Positions 34,159-43,357 of a stretch of DNA of 64,000 nucleotides are shown here, one piece after another (position 1 is the first letter of the stretch; each line of letters begins with the position of its first letter). Source of the DNA: Pseudomonas triticicola (GTDB lineage: Bacteria > Pseudomonadota > Gammaproteobacteria > Pseudomonadales > Pseudomonadaceae); the NCBI RefSeq assembly GCF_019145375.1, contig NZ_JAHSTX010000001.1, positions 1,153,001 to 1,217,000 on the forward strand. Direction: 5' to 3'. Under the pieces are notes generated by a model, which saw only the letters and a list, made by a program, of their open reading frames with translations, was not told the origin of the DNA and did not search any database. A program made the position numbers and the translations under genes.

Positions 34159-34236
34159 AGACAGAGGTTCCAGCAGGGGCCTCTGTATCACATTGGGCTA
34201 TCATTGGCCCTTTCCCCCCTAGAAAGACTGTTTGCC

Positions 34237-34548
34237 ATGACTGCCCAAACCCTTCTCAACGCCCTCGAACACTGCGGTATGGTCGAAATCGATGGCCTGC
34301 ACGCCTTCGAATTCGCCCTCGACGAGGACGATAACCTGCACATCGAATGCATCGATGGCCGTGAAGCCAAAAACTGGGAATTCACCCCGGCGCAGGTTGC
34401 GGAAGCGACGTTCGATGAGACGCTGCAGAGCTGGCTGATCGTCGGTTACGCCAGCGACAACAAGACCACGGGCGAGCATCGTCTGGTGTGCCTCGGCGAC
34501 GTAGTCAGCAGCAGCGACGATGAGGATGACAATAATGAAAATGCGTAA
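34237..34548 (+). CDS. Conserved small acidic protein (DUF5629-like)
   Basis: 103 residues, starting MTAQTLLNALEHCGMVEIDG, with a very acidic end (SSSDDEDDNNENA). It has no signal peptide or membrane helix. I believe it resembles the DUF5629 Pseudomonas family, but that needs checking. Its 3' end overlaps the lactonase start by 14 bp, so the two may be co-expressed. No function can be given. Confidence 0.7.
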   Translation: MTAQTLLNALEHCGMVEIDGLHAFEFALDEDDNLHIECIDGREAKNWEFTPAQVAEATFDETLQSWLIVGYASDNKTTGEHRLVCLGDVVSSSDDEDDNNENA

Positions 34549-35710
34549 CTTCTGGCCTTTGCTGATGGCCGGCAGCGTCGGCGCGATGGGGCTTTCCAGC
34601 GCCTCTGCCGACACCTTGCAGTTGCTGGTCGGCTCATACACCGCCGGTGCCAGCCAGGGCATCTACCGCATGCAGTTCGACAGCGCCACCGGCCAGATCG
34701 ACGCCAAGCCACTGCAAGTGGTCAAGACCGAAAACCCTTCGTGGCTGACCCTCTCGAAAGACCAGAAACGCCTGTTCGTGGTCAACGAAAACGGTCCGGG
34801 CCAGACTGACCCGGTCGGCCGCGTCAGCAGCTTCGCCATCGACCCGAAGACCCATGCGCTGAGCCTGATCAATCAAGTGCAGAGCCTGGGCAACGAGCCG
34901 ACCCACTCCAGCCTCAGCGCTGACGCCAAACACCTGTTCGTCAGCAACTACTCGGTGATGGAAGATCCGGGCGGCACCCTGGCGGTATTGCCGGTCGATG
35001 CCGACGGCCAGCTGAAACCGGTGGTGCAGATGAGCGGCCACCCGGCCAGCCGGGTCAATCCTGAGCGTCAGGCTTCCAATCATGTGCACTCGACGGTGTC
35101 GTCGCCGGACGGGCGCTATGTGTTCTCCAATGATTTGGGCGCGGACAAGGTTTTCATCTATCAATACGACCCGAAAGCCAATCCACACCTGCCGCTGACC
35201 CCGGCGAAAACCGCCTCGGTAGCCTTGCCGGCCGGTAGTGGCCCGCGTCATCTGCTGTTCAGCGCTGATGGCAAACACGCTTGGCTGACCATGGAGATGA
35301 GCGCGCAGGTTGCGGTGTTCGACTACAACGACGGCGTGCTGACCCAGACGCAACTGGTCGATCTCGCGGCGGGCCAGCCAACCTCGGACAAGGCCGGCGC
35401 GGCGCTGCATGCTTCGGCTGACGGCAAGTTTCTCTACGTGAGCAATCGCGGCACGGCCAATCAGCTCGTAGTGTTCGGCATTGATCCTGCGACCGGTCAG
35501 CTCAAAGAGCTGCAAAAGCGCTCGGTCGAAGGTGATCACCCGCGCGAGTTTGCCCTTGATCCGAGCGGTAAATTCGTCTTGATTGCCAACCAGAAGAGCA
35601 ACCAGATTGTCGTCGTCGAACGCGATGCCAAGACCGGTCTGCTGGGCAAAACCGTGCAAAAACTGCCGATGGACGCGCCAAGCGATCTGAAATTCCTGGT
35701 GCGACAATAA
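34535..35710 (+). CDS. Exported lactonase-type seven-bladed beta-propeller
   Basis: 391 residues from the ATG at 34535, chosen because GAGG lies at good distance and MKMRNFWPLLMAG begins a signal peptide that ends near ASA-DT. The mature protein is of the 6-phosphogluconolactonase/YkgB propeller family (VGSYTAGASQGIY, NENGPGQTDPVGRVSSF, SNDLGADKVFIYQYD, GSGPRHLLF, HPREFALDPSG). The family opens aldonolactones; in the periplasm this one could open a pentonolactone made by membrane dehydrogenases, providing the acid for the MFS transporter upstream. The pathway link is inferred from proximity. Confidence 0.88.
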   Translation: MKMRNFWPLLMAGSVGAMGLSSASADTLQLLVGSYTAGASQGIYRMQFDSATGQIDAKPLQVVKTENPSWLTLSKDQKRLFVVNENGPGQTDPVGRVSSFAIDPKTHALSLINQVQSLGNEPTHSSLSADAKHLFVSNYSVMEDPGGTLAVLPVDADGQLKPVVQMSGHPASRVNPERQASNHVHSTVSSPDGRYVFSNDLGADKVFIYQYDPKANPHLPLTPAKTASVALPAGSGPRHLLFSADGKHAWLTMEMSAQVAVFDYNDGVLTQTQLVDLAAGQPTSDKAGAALHASADGKFLYVSNRGTANQLVVFGIDPATGQLKELQKRSVEGDHPREFALDPSGKFVLIANQKSNQIVVVERDAKTGLLGKTVQKLPMDAPSDLKFLVRQ

Positions 35711-35714
35711 GCCA

Positions 35715-35737
35715 CAGGCCCCGGTCTACGGGGCCTG
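35715..35737 (+). terminator. Hairpin after the lactonase gene
   Basis: CAGGCCCCG and CGGGGCCTG form a perfect 9-bp stem. No long T run follows, so termination strength is uncertain. Confidence 0.55.
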
Positions 35738-35866
35738 CATCGTTGTATTAATTGCACTGATATCGGCTAATGCTACAAAAGATTTCAAGCGAGCAACCCT
35801 CGAGCGTTACGTTTGTTTCACAGCCCGACCGGGCAAACCAAGCAAACGAACACGAGGGTTACCGCC

Positions 35867-36046
35867 ATGAACTTCAATCTCTTCTCCGTCATCGCCGCTT
35901 CCGCCATTTCTGCCACCGTGGTATTACCAGCCGGTGCCAACGTCGAAATCGCCAGCAAAAAATCCCACACCCAGAGCTACACCCAGAAATACCTGCAACA
36001 AAGCGCCAACTTCTACGCCGCGCTGGATCACAAAACCCAAGCCTGA
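35867..36046 (+). CDS. Small exported protein of unknown function
   Basis: 59 residues with a clear signal peptide (MNFNLFSVIAASAISATVVL, then PAGA-NVE). The mature part is about 35 residues, rich in Ser, Lys and Gln (SKKSHTQSYTQKYLQQS), ending YAALDHKTQA. A GAGGG Shine-Dalgarno precedes the ATG. No domain is recognised. Confidence 0.65.
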   Translation: MNFNLFSVIAASAISATVVLPAGANVEIASKKSHTQSYTQKYLQQSANFYAALDHKTQA

Positions 36047-36061
36047 AATTGCCATCTCCTT

Positions 36062-36281
36062 GTTGGAGCTGCCGAAGGCTGCGATCTCTTGATCTTCATC
36101 GTCCAAAGATCGCAGCCTTCGGCAGCTCCTACGCGCGCGCGTAACCTGATCGTTCCCACGCTCTGCGTGGGAACGCAGCCCGGGACGCTCTGCGTCCCAT
36201 TGGAACGCGGAGCGTCCCTTGAGGCATTCCCACGCGGAGCGTGGGAACGATCAATCAGAAGATCGCAGCCTTCGGCAGCTC
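36062..36281. repeat. Composite of type C, type B and a half type C palindrome
   Basis: 36062-36131 is a type C inverted pair, 36148-36252 a complete type B element, and 36258-36281 a half type C unit followed by a CG-alternating tract (36283-36293) that also appears after the first type C unit. One family seems to have been inserted beside or within another. Confidence 0.85.
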
Positions 36282-36440
36282 GCGCGCGCGCGTTCTGCAC
36301 TCATAGGTTTTCTCTCGCCGGCAAATAGAGCGGCTAAATAATCAACGAAGCTGATATTCACCATTGCAAACCCTGAGTGGTTGCTTCGGCTTTTTTGATT
36401 GATTCTGTGGCCATCGAAACCTTTGCCCACGGAGAACACC

Positions 36441-36653
36441 ATGGCCAGCGCAATCCTCACTTCCGCCAAACGCGGCGCCTACCTGGCCATCGGTCTGTAC
36501 CTGGCCGTGGTGCTGTTCGTCAGCATCGGCGCGCAGATGGAACACAGCTTCGACGCCCCGATCGACGTCGCCCACCCCGGCATCCAGTTCGAACTGCGCT
36601 CGCAAAGCGCCATGGTCGACAGGGCCGAACTCGCAGGAGTCGGCGGCGCATGA
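36441..36653 (+). CDS. Small single-helix membrane protein
   Basis: 70 residues with one hydrophobic helix (YLAIGLYLAVVLFVSIG) after a short basic N-terminus, then a polar tail. GGAGAA lies upstream of the ATG. The stop overlaps the next small gene by ATGA, suggesting a two-protein unit. No family is recognised. Confidence 0.68.
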   Translation: MASAILTSAKRGAYLAIGLYLAVVLFVSIGAQMEHSFDAPIDVAHPGIQFELRSQSAMVDRAELAGVGGA

Positions 36654-36907
36654 AAGGCTACAGACTCTGGGTCATCGCCAGCCTCGCGCTGATGACCAAC
36701 GGCGCCTCACTCCTGGGGTTTGGCCAGGGCTCGGTGGGCGGTTTGGCCCGGGCCATAGAGGCCAACCACAACATCGCGCACAACATTGAACGCGCCAACA
36801 CGCTGGGGCTGATGGCGGGCAATCCACCGGTCAAGGTCGCGGTGGATTTTCTCGGGCCGTTTGAAGTGGATTGCATGGCGCTGGGCATGTGTAACGCCCT
36901 GGCCTGA
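36650..36907 (+). CDS. Small exported or membrane-anchored protein
   Basis: 85 residues. MKGYRLWVIASLALMTNGAS is signal- or anchor-like. The remainder includes GSVGGLARAIEANHN and two C-terminal cysteines (EVDCMALGMC). Translation is coupled to the preceding membrane protein through an ATGA overlap. Function unknown; the pair may form a small envelope complex. Confidence 0.65.
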   Translation: MKGYRLWVIASLALMTNGASLLGFGQGSVGGLARAIEANHNIAHNIERANTLGLMAGNPPVKVAVDFLGPFEVDCMALGMCNALA

Positions 36908-36911
36908 CGAA

Positions 36912-37016
36912 GATCGTTCCCACGCTCTGCGTGGGAATGCCTCAAGGGACGCTCCGCGTTCCAAAGGGACGCAGAGCGTCCCCGGCTGCGTTCCCACGCG
37001 GAGCGTGGGAACGATC
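36912..37016. repeat. Intergenic inverted repeat, type B
   Basis: A full copy with GATCGTTCCCACGC and its complement at the ends, between the small-protein pair and the convergent GST gene. Confidence 0.9.
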
Positions 37017-37031
37017 AAGAGGGAGAGAGGG

Positions 37032-37628
37032 TTACTTCTTCATGATCGAGATGAACAGCTCGGATTCGAGCAAGCGCTGCAACCAGGCCTGCAAGCGCAC
37101 ATATGGCGTCTGCGCAAACCACTCGCGATCAACATGAGCGAACTGTCGGACGAAAGGCAGCAGGGCGATGTCGGCGAGACTGAGCCGGTCACCCAGCAAA
37201 TAGTCGTGGTCTGCGAGCGTCAGATCCAGATAGTGGGCGATCATCTCGCACTGCATGCGATAGACCTCCATCGGTTGCTCTGGATAACGCTCAGCGTATT
37301 TGTAGTGGTTCAACGAAGTCTTGAATCGTTGATCGTTCGTCTCGATCAGCATGTCCATGATGACGTCAGCTTCCGGATCATTCTTGAACAACCAATCATC
37401 CGGATCATTCTGCGCCAACGCCCAGCGCATGATCTGCAGACTCTCATCAATCACCACGCCATCGGCATTCAGCACCGGCACGGTGCCCTTGGGCGAGAGC
37501 GCGAGCATCTGCGCCGGTTTGTTCTTGAGGCTGACCTCAACGATCTCCACCGGCACGCTCGCATAACGCAGGGCCATTCGCGCACGCATCGCGTAAGGGC
37601 AGCGGCGGAAGGAAAACAGCGTGTTCAT
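37032..37628 (-). CDS. Glutathione S-transferase-like protein
   Basis: 198 residues. The N-terminal thioredoxin fold has SFRRCPYAMRAR (C10 in the CPYA site) and the cis-proline segment KGTVPVL, then the glutathione gamma-Glu motif ESLQI. The helical C-terminal domain has LLGDRLSLADIALLP. The single cysteine suggests a thiol-type GST or glutaredoxin-like reaction. Its start overlaps the sbcC stop by 4 bp, so it is the third gene of the sbcDC operon, an unexpected link between redox and DNA repair. Confidence 0.9.
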   Translation of the reverse strand: MNTLFSFRRCPYAMRARMALRYASVPVEIVEVSLKNKPAQMLALSPKGTVPVLNADGVVIDESLQIMRWALAQNDPDDWLFKNDPEADVIMDMLIETNDQRFKTSLNHYKYAERYPEQPMEVYRMQCEMIAHYLDLTLADHDYLLGDRLSLADIALLPFVRQFAHVDREWFAQTPYVRLQAWLQRLLESELFISIMKK

Positions 37629-40600
37629 TTCACCTCCAGCGTGCTCAAACCATTGCCTTGGCGCCGCACCTGAATCTGCACCGGGATCCGTTCGTGCATT
37701 TCCTGCACATGGGAAATCACCGCCACCTTGCGTCCCTGCGCCTGCAAGCCATCGAGCGCGTCCATCGCCAATTGCAAGGATTCAGGATCAAGGCTGCCGA
37801 AACCTTCGTCGATAAACAGCGATTCGATTTTCAGCGTGCTCGACGCCATCGACGCCAGGCCCAGCGCAAGGGCGAGTGATACGAGGAACGTCTCGCCGCC
37901 GGAAAGCGAATGCACCGAGCGCAGTTCGTCGCCCATTTCCGTGTCCATCACCAGCAGGCCGAGCATGCTGCCGCCGCGTTTGAGGCGATAGCGTTTGACC
38001 AGTTGGCGCAGCTGCGCGTTGGCGTGATGCACCAGCAGGTCGAGGTTGTAGGCCTGGGCGATCTTGCGGAAAGTGTCGCCGGTGGCCGAGCCGATCAAGG
38101 CACTGAGCCGCGCCCAGCGCTGGTACTCGGCATAGGCGTCGGCGATCTGCTGGGCCAGCGCCTGATTGGCGTTCTGCCGGCGCTGGTCTTCAACCTGTTC
38201 GGCGCGCAGTTCGGCGCACTGCTGTTCGCTGGCGGCGAACTGGTTTTGCAGCTCGGCGAGGGCGCTGTCCAGCTGTTCGGCGTCAAGATTGCCGTCCTGC
38301 CGGGCCTGGTGATCAAGCAGACGCTGATCGCGCTCCTGCAACAGGACCTGGGCCTGTTCGATGGCTTTTTCGTTGTGCTGAAGGGTCTGGCGCAGCGTGG
38401 CGACTTGCGCGTCGTCGAAGCGCAGCAAGTCTTCGAGGCCGCCGTCATCCAGCTCCGGGTGGCTGGCGCGCCAATCGGCGATCTTGCCGGCGAGTGCCAG
38501 GTCTTCAGCTTGCAGTGCTTGCAGACGTTCCTGTTGGGCCTTGAGCTCAGCGGCGATCTGCACCAACTGCGTGTGCACGCTTTGCAGCTCCTCAGCGGTG
38601 CTGGTCTCCGCGCTGCGCGCCTGTTCCACGGCGTGTTCCAACTGCTGCTGCCAATGCTCGGCGCTGTCGTGCTCGCCGAGTAACTGCGCGAGTTTTTCCT
38701 GACAGCTTTGCTGCTGCTCGGTCAACGCCGTGAATTGTTGTTCGGCACTGTGCAGCTGCTGAGTGCGCAGCTGTTGACGATCCTGTTCTTTCTCCAACGT
38801 CTGCTGGCGTTGCTGCTGTTCGCTCAGCTCTTCCTTTTGCTGTTCGAGCTGGGTCAGACGCTCGGCAATCTGCCGGTCCAGGTGCATGAACGTTGCCGCC
38901 GGCTCAAGGCGCAAGGCCTCAAGCGTGTCGGCGGGCAGCAGTGGGCCGAACGCGCTGAGTTCTTCTTCAAGGCGCTGACGATCGCTGTTGAGTTCATGCT
39001 GCTGATGGCTCAGCTGTTGCGCCGCTTGCTGATGCGCCGCTTCAGCCTGACGCAATTGCTGCGACAAGCGCGCCGCGTCCTGTTGCAAGGTGAGCAGGGC
39101 GCTCTGGCGTTGTTCGTCCTGAGTGATGCTCTGGTTCAATTGCTCGGTCTGGCGGCTGAGCCAGGCGTCGCGTTTGTCGGCGTCCTGATTGAACAGTTGC
39201 GCGGCCAGCGGATGCGCGTCGAGGCTCGGCGCCAGGGCTTGTTGCTGCGCAGCCAATTGTTCCTGTTGCTGGAGCAATTCTTTCTGTTGCGCGATCACGC
39301 CACCGACTTCGCCGCGCAGCTCGATCAGTTTTTCCTTGAGCTGATCGACCACTTGCTGGGCGTTGGCCTGTTCGCTTTCATCGTGACGGCCAAGGCTTTG
39401 CAAAAGCGCTTCGGGCTGGTGATAGGGATGCTCGTTGCTGCCGCAGACCGGGCAGGGCTGATCGTCCTGCAACTGCGCGCGCAACTCTTCGACACTGGCA
39501 CTGCGCGCCAGCCGCTGCCGCTCGAGCAGCTCGCGAGTGACATTTAGGGTCTGCTCGGCGACGGTCAGTTCGGCCTTGGTTTTCACCCCGTCCTGGGTCA
39601 GACGTTCGCGTTGCTGCTGCGCGTCGAGCTGGCGTTGTTGCAATTCGGCGCTGCGCTTGTCGAGATCCTGCCGAGTCGCCCACAGGCGCGACAGGTCTTC
39701 GATCGCGCGCAGCTGTTTGCGGTTGTCCTGCAGCAAAGTGCCGAGCAGGCCGATCTGTTCCGCAACCGCATCGGGCTCGGCGCCGGCCTCTTTGAACAGC
39801 ACTTCCAGCTGCTGTTTGTGCGAGGCCAGTTGCTCAGCACTGTGCGCGGCGTTCTGTTCGAGGGACGCCAGTTCGCTCTGGCCCTTGTTCATGCGGTTGC
39901 CGATCAGCATCAGCTGTTGCAGACGGTCGCGATAGGCGCTCCAGGCATCGCTCAACGGCGCCAGATGCGCACTCTGCTCAAGCTCCGCGGCGATGCGTTG
40001 CAAACGCTCGGCGACTTCAGCCTGTTTTTCCTGCATGGCCTGAATCGCGCTCTGGCCATCCCTGAACGCTTGCTCGGCCGCCTGCCGGGCTTCGGCGCTG
40101 CTGGCGGTGTCCTTGATCAGGCGGGCGAGGGTGCTTTGCTCTTCGAATGCCTGACGCAGCAACGGCGCGTTTTCGCTCTGCCGCTGCTGCGCTTCGCTCA
40201 GGGCGACTTTCGCGGCGTCGAGGTTCTGTTCCAGCTGCGTCTGGCGTTCCCCGAGTGCCGCGTGTTGTTGGGTGTGCGCGGCAATCTGCGTCGCCAGTGG
40301 CGTCAGCAGCGCATCGAGCTCGGCCTTGCGCGCGAACTGATGGCGTTGCGGGCCAAGCTGTTCCAGACGCGTCAGTTTCACCCGCTCGCCGGCCAGGGCC
40401 TGCCATTGCTGTTGCGCGGTTTGCAGTTGTTCGCTGGCCGCTTGCTGCGCTTCCTGCAACAGACGCAAATCCTTCAGCCAGGCATGCTGTTGCTCAAGCT
40501 GTTTGAGCTGCGCCTGTTGCGCCTTCATTTGTTGCTGCGCGGTGTTGAAACGCTCGTCGAGTTCGGCGCGCGCTTCCGGCGCCAAAGGCGTCACACCGGT

Positions 40601-41266
40601 GGCCTGATCCTGCAACTGCTTGTGCGCTTCACGGGCTTCTTTGGTCTTGTCGAAGGCACGGCGGCCGAGGCGGGTGTACAGCGCGGTGTCGGTGAGTTTT
40701 TCCAGCAGTTCACTGCGGTCGTTGTCGTCAGCCTTGAGGAACGCACTGAACTCACTCTGCGCTAGCAGCACAGCGCGAGTGAACTGTTCAAAGTTCAGGC
40801 CCAGCGCGGCTTCCAGCTGGGTTTTGTATTCGCCTTTCTGGCTGGCGAGCAGTTGATCCTGATCGATGTCGCGCAGGCTCTGCCGACTGGCCTGGAGCTT
40901 GCCGCCCGCCTTCTCGCGAGCACGGTTGGCTTCCCAGCGCGCGCGATAGCGGCGGCCATCGACGCCGACAAAATCCACTTCGGCATAGCCTTCACCGGTG
41001 CCGCGTCGGAGCAAGGTACGCGGGTCGCCAGTGGCGATCTCTCCGTCAGCATCCGGGACTTTCGCATCGCGACCGGTGTTGTTCAGGCGCGGCACAGCGC
41101 CAAACAGCGCCAGACACAAGGCATCAAGCAACGTGCTTTTGCCGGCGCCGGTCGGGCCGGTGATTGCGAACAGACCGGTGCTGGCCAGCGGTTCAGCGGT
41201 GAAATCAATCTCGAACGGCCCGGCCAGCGAGGCGAGGTTCTTCAAACGAATGGCGAGAATCTTCAT
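37625..41266 (-). CDS. sbcC: Nuclease complex subunit SbcC (SMC-like ATPase)
   Basis: 1,213 residues. Walker A is at 37-45 (GPTGAGKST), and the C-terminal half-site has signature LSGGETFLVSLALALG and Walker B FIDEGFGSLDPES. Between them are about 900 residues of Gln/Leu-rich coiled coil, broken by the zinc hook CPVCG near residues 606-610. SbcC with SbcD forms the bacterial Mre11-Rad50 complex that cuts hairpins and protein-blocked DNA ends. The start overlaps sbcD by 4 bp. Confidence 0.97.
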   Translation of the reverse strand: MKILAIRLKNLASLAGPFEIDFTAEPLASTGLFAITGPTGAGKSTLLDALCLALFGAVPRLNNTGRDAKVPDADGEIATGDPRTLLRRGTGEGYAEVDFVGVDGRRYRARWEANRAREKAGGKLQASRQSLRDIDQDQLLASQKGEYKTQLEAALGLNFEQFTRAVLLAQSEFSAFLKADDNDRSELLEKLTDTALYTRLGRRAFDKTKEAREAHKQLQDQATGVTPLAPEARAELDERFNTAQQQMKAQQAQLKQLEQQHAWLKDLRLLQEAQQAASEQLQTAQQQWQALAGERVKLTRLEQLGPQRHQFARKAELDALLTPLATQIAAHTQQHAALGERQTQLEQNLDAAKVALSEAQQRQSENAPLLRQAFEEQSTLARLIKDTASSAEARQAAEQAFRDGQSAIQAMQEKQAEVAERLQRIAAELEQSAHLAPLSDAWSAYRDRLQQLMLIGNRMNKGQSELASLEQNAAHSAEQLASHKQQLEVLFKEAGAEPDAVAEQIGLLGTLLQDNRKQLRAIEDLSRLWATRQDLDKRSAELQQRQLDAQQQRERLTQDGVKTKAELTVAEQTLNVTRELLERQRLARSASVEELRAQLQDDQPCPVCGSNEHPYHQPEALLQSLGRHDESEQANAQQVVDQLKEKLIELRGEVGGVIAQQKELLQQQEQLAAQQQALAPSLDAHPLAAQLFNQDADKRDAWLSRQTEQLNQSITQDEQRQSALLTLQQDAARLSQQLRQAEAAHQQAAQQLSHQQHELNSDRQRLEEELSAFGPLLPADTLEALRLEPAATFMHLDRQIAERLTQLEQQKEELSEQQQRQQTLEKEQDRQQLRTQQLHSAEQQFTALTEQQQSCQEKLAQLLGEHDSAEHWQQQLEHAVEQARSAETSTAEELQSVHTQLVQIAAELKAQQERLQALQAEDLALAGKIADWRASHPELDDGGLEDLLRFDDAQVATLRQTLQHNEKAIEQAQVLLQERDQRLLDHQARQDGNLDAEQLDSALAELQNQFAASEQQCAELRAEQVEDQRRQNANQALAQQIADAYAEYQRWARLSALIGSATGDTFRKIAQAYNLDLLVHHANAQLRQLVKRYRLKRGGSMLGLLVMDTEMGDELRSVHSLSGGETFLVSLALALGLASMASSTLKIESLFIDEGFGSLDPESLQLAMDALDGLQAQGRKVAVISHVQEMHERIPVQIQVRRQGNGLSTLEVK

Positions 41267-42507
41267 GGCTGCTCGCCCTCCAGTTGCACGTCCTGCAGCA
41301 GTTCGGCGAAGTCCTTGAGCGTCTGCTCGTCGACCTCGCTGCCGTAGTTGTCGAGCCAGGCGCGGCTGAACAGTTCCTGCGGGGTGAGCTGGTCGAGTTC
41401 GATCAGTGTGCTGCCGTCATCGCTGCCATCGGCGCCACGATTGCCAGCGTATTCAGCGGCAATGCGCACCAGTCGCACGGCTTTGCCTTGCAGTGCGGTT
41501 TCCACTTGATGGCGCAGATCCGGCTGCGGCTCATCCAGGCGCACGCGCACTTCGAGCCATGGCTGGCGCTGGGTTTCGGCGAGCAGATCGATGTTCGGCA
41601 GGTCGGCCAGTTGCAGCAGGATCTCGGCCAGCGGCGCCGGGCCGATGCGCTGCAGATTGACCGAGCGCGGGATCAGTTTCGGCTCGACGCTGACCAGTGT
41701 TTCACCGTCCAGGACCACATCGAGAATCTGATGCTGATAACCGATTTCGGAGAACGACAGCGGAATCGGCGAGCCGCTGTAGCGAATGCGCTCCTCGCCG
41801 TTGACCTTCTGCGGCTTGTGCAAATGGCCGAGGGCGACATAGCTGATGCTTTCGCCGAACAGGCTGGCGGGCAGCGCTTCGGCATTGCCGATGATCAGGC
41901 TGCGCTCGGAATCCTCCGATACCGAGCCCCCGGCCATGTGCGCGTGGCTGATAGCGATCAATGCCTGACCGGGCTGACGCTTGGCATTCGCCGCCGCGAT
42001 CAGCCATTCATGCACCTGACCGATGCCGCGCAGATAGTTGTCACCCAGATGCGCGCCAGTGACTTCCGCCGGGCGCAAGAACGGCAGCGCCAGACACCAC
42101 GCGGCGATTTCGCCGGTTTTATCCGGCAACGGCAGTAGCAGCCGTTCGGCATCCAGTTGCCCGTCATCCAGCCACAAGACCCGCCCCAACGCGTGAGTGC
42201 GCAAACGTCGCATCAACGGCGCCGGCAGTTCGATCCGCGAGCCGGAATCATGGTTGCCGGCGATCATCACGATGGTCAGCAACGCCTGCTGTTCGTGAGC
42301 GCTGACGATGAAGTCGTAAAGGCGTTCCTGAGCTTTGACGGGCGGGTTGACCGTATCGAAGATGTCCCCGGCGATCAGCAGCACATCCGGCTGCGCCAAG
42401 TGCAACTGGCGCAGCAGCCATTCGAGAAAACACGCGTGCTCGAAATCGCGCTCCTGGCCGTGCAGGTTTTGCCCAAGGTGCCAGTCGGAGGTGTGGAACA
42501 GACGCAA
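41263..42507 (-). CDS. sbcD: Nuclease SbcD (Mre11-like)
   Basis: 414 residues. The metallophosphoesterase motifs are complete: D8 and H10 (HTSDWHLG), D48 (AGDIFD), N85-H86 (GNHDSGS), then SHAHMAGG and ALGHLHKPQ. It holds the two-metal nuclease centre of the SbcCD complex. It is the first gene of the sbcD-sbcC-GST operon. The 267-bp gap upstream separates it from an A+T-richer island; I see no other feature there. Confidence 0.96.
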   Translation of the reverse strand: MRLFHTSDWHLGQNLHGQERDFEHACFLEWLLRQLHLAQPDVLLIAGDIFDTVNPPVKAQERLYDFIVSAHEQQALLTIVMIAGNHDSGSRIELPAPLMRRLRTHALGRVLWLDDGQLDAERLLLPLPDKTGEIAAWCLALPFLRPAEVTGAHLGDNYLRGIGQVHEWLIAAANAKRQPGQALIAISHAHMAGGSVSEDSERSLIIGNAEALPASLFGESISYVALGHLHKPQKVNGEERIRYSGSPIPLSFSEIGYQHQILDVVLDGETLVSVEPKLIPRSVNLQRIGPAPLAEILLQLADLPNIDLLAETQRQPWLEVRVRLDEPQPDLRHQVETALQGKAVRLVRIAAEYAGNRGADGSDDGSTLIELDQLTPQELFSRAWLDNYGSEVDEQTLKDFAELLQDVQLEGEQP

Positions 42508-42774
42508 GGTGGACTCCGCTACAGAAAAGAGGTGATGGCCGCAGATGAAATGAGGGCGGCGAAAGAGGGGAGAGTTTACAGATTATTGCGCCGGTGGGGC
42601 TTGTCCCAGCGGAACGCCGCAGGGCATTTCGACGATTCGCTCGTTGACGCCCATACAGCGGCTACCTAATATCGAGCCATCGTATTGATATCACCTCAGT
42701 CGCAAGCGTTACGTCCAGTCTTCAGCGTTATTCGATAAAGCTGACGCCGGAAGATCGGGTGCGGAGCCAATGTA

Positions 42775-43251
42775 ATGCAAGTGATCAACTCTATACCCTT
42801 GGTTCTCGACACAGAACCCTTCGACACATGGAAGCAGCAGTGGGCAAATCAGGAAGGCCTGGATATTCATTCGTATATCAACGACCAATGCCACCCGGAA
42901 CAGATATTGATGTTTTCCACGTTGCTGTTCCCGACGTTCATCGTGTCGGAGGGAGGCGTTTTCCTGGAGCGAAATTTTTCACAAGAAGCGTACGCGCGCT
43001 CCGTGAATCTGGCCGCTGGCGACATGGCTGAGGTTGAGCGGCTTATGAATTATGTGAAAATTTATGATGTTTTTGGCCAATTCGGCAATGGTGTATCGCC
43101 CAGGATATTTCATCAGCTGTGCGAGATGATCGGGTTTGCCTGGCGAATGGTGTTGAAGGAGAAATTCCCGGACACGTTATTCACTGTCGAGGTGTCGAAC
43201 TCGGATGAGGATTACGGCCCGGTGGTTACGTTCTATCAGGTGAAACAATGA
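42775..43251 (+). CDS. Hypothetical cytoplasmic protein of the small-gene island
   Basis: 158 residues, start ATG 42775 with GCGGAG upstream. It is acidic and without signal peptide, membrane helix or cysteine motif; segments such as DTEPFDTWKQQW, GGVFLERNFSQEAY and TVEVSNSDEDYGPVVTFYQ give no family I recognise. Codon use is more A/T-rich than the flanking sbcD and bat genes. By size, acidity and setting, it could be an immunity-type protein; that is a guess. Confidence 0.68.
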   Translation: MQVINSIPLVLDTEPFDTWKQQWANQEGLDIHSYINDQCHPEQILMFSTLLFPTFIVSEGGVFLERNFSQEAYARSVNLAAGDMAEVERLMNYVKIYDVFGQFGNGVSPRIFHQLCEMIGFAWRMVLKEKFPDTLFTVEVSNSDEDYGPVVTFYQVKQ

Positions 43252-43357
43252 TTGATCCCATTCCCAACGCTCGCTGATAAAAGGTTTTTTGTCTTGATGT
43301 GCCCGCCTCAAGACCGTGGGCGAGCAATGACGTTTCTTGAGTTGAGCCACCAATACA

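Noticed and set aside
36377..36907. 176-codon frame spanning both small membrane genes
   Set aside because: The upstream half is out of frame with the better-supported 36441 gene; the ATGA overlap at 36650 marks the true start.
42157..42669. Plus-strand frame over the sbcD start, possibly a toxin remnant for the island
   Set aside because: Mostly antisense to sbcD, with no toxin or Rhs-like motif in the part beyond it.
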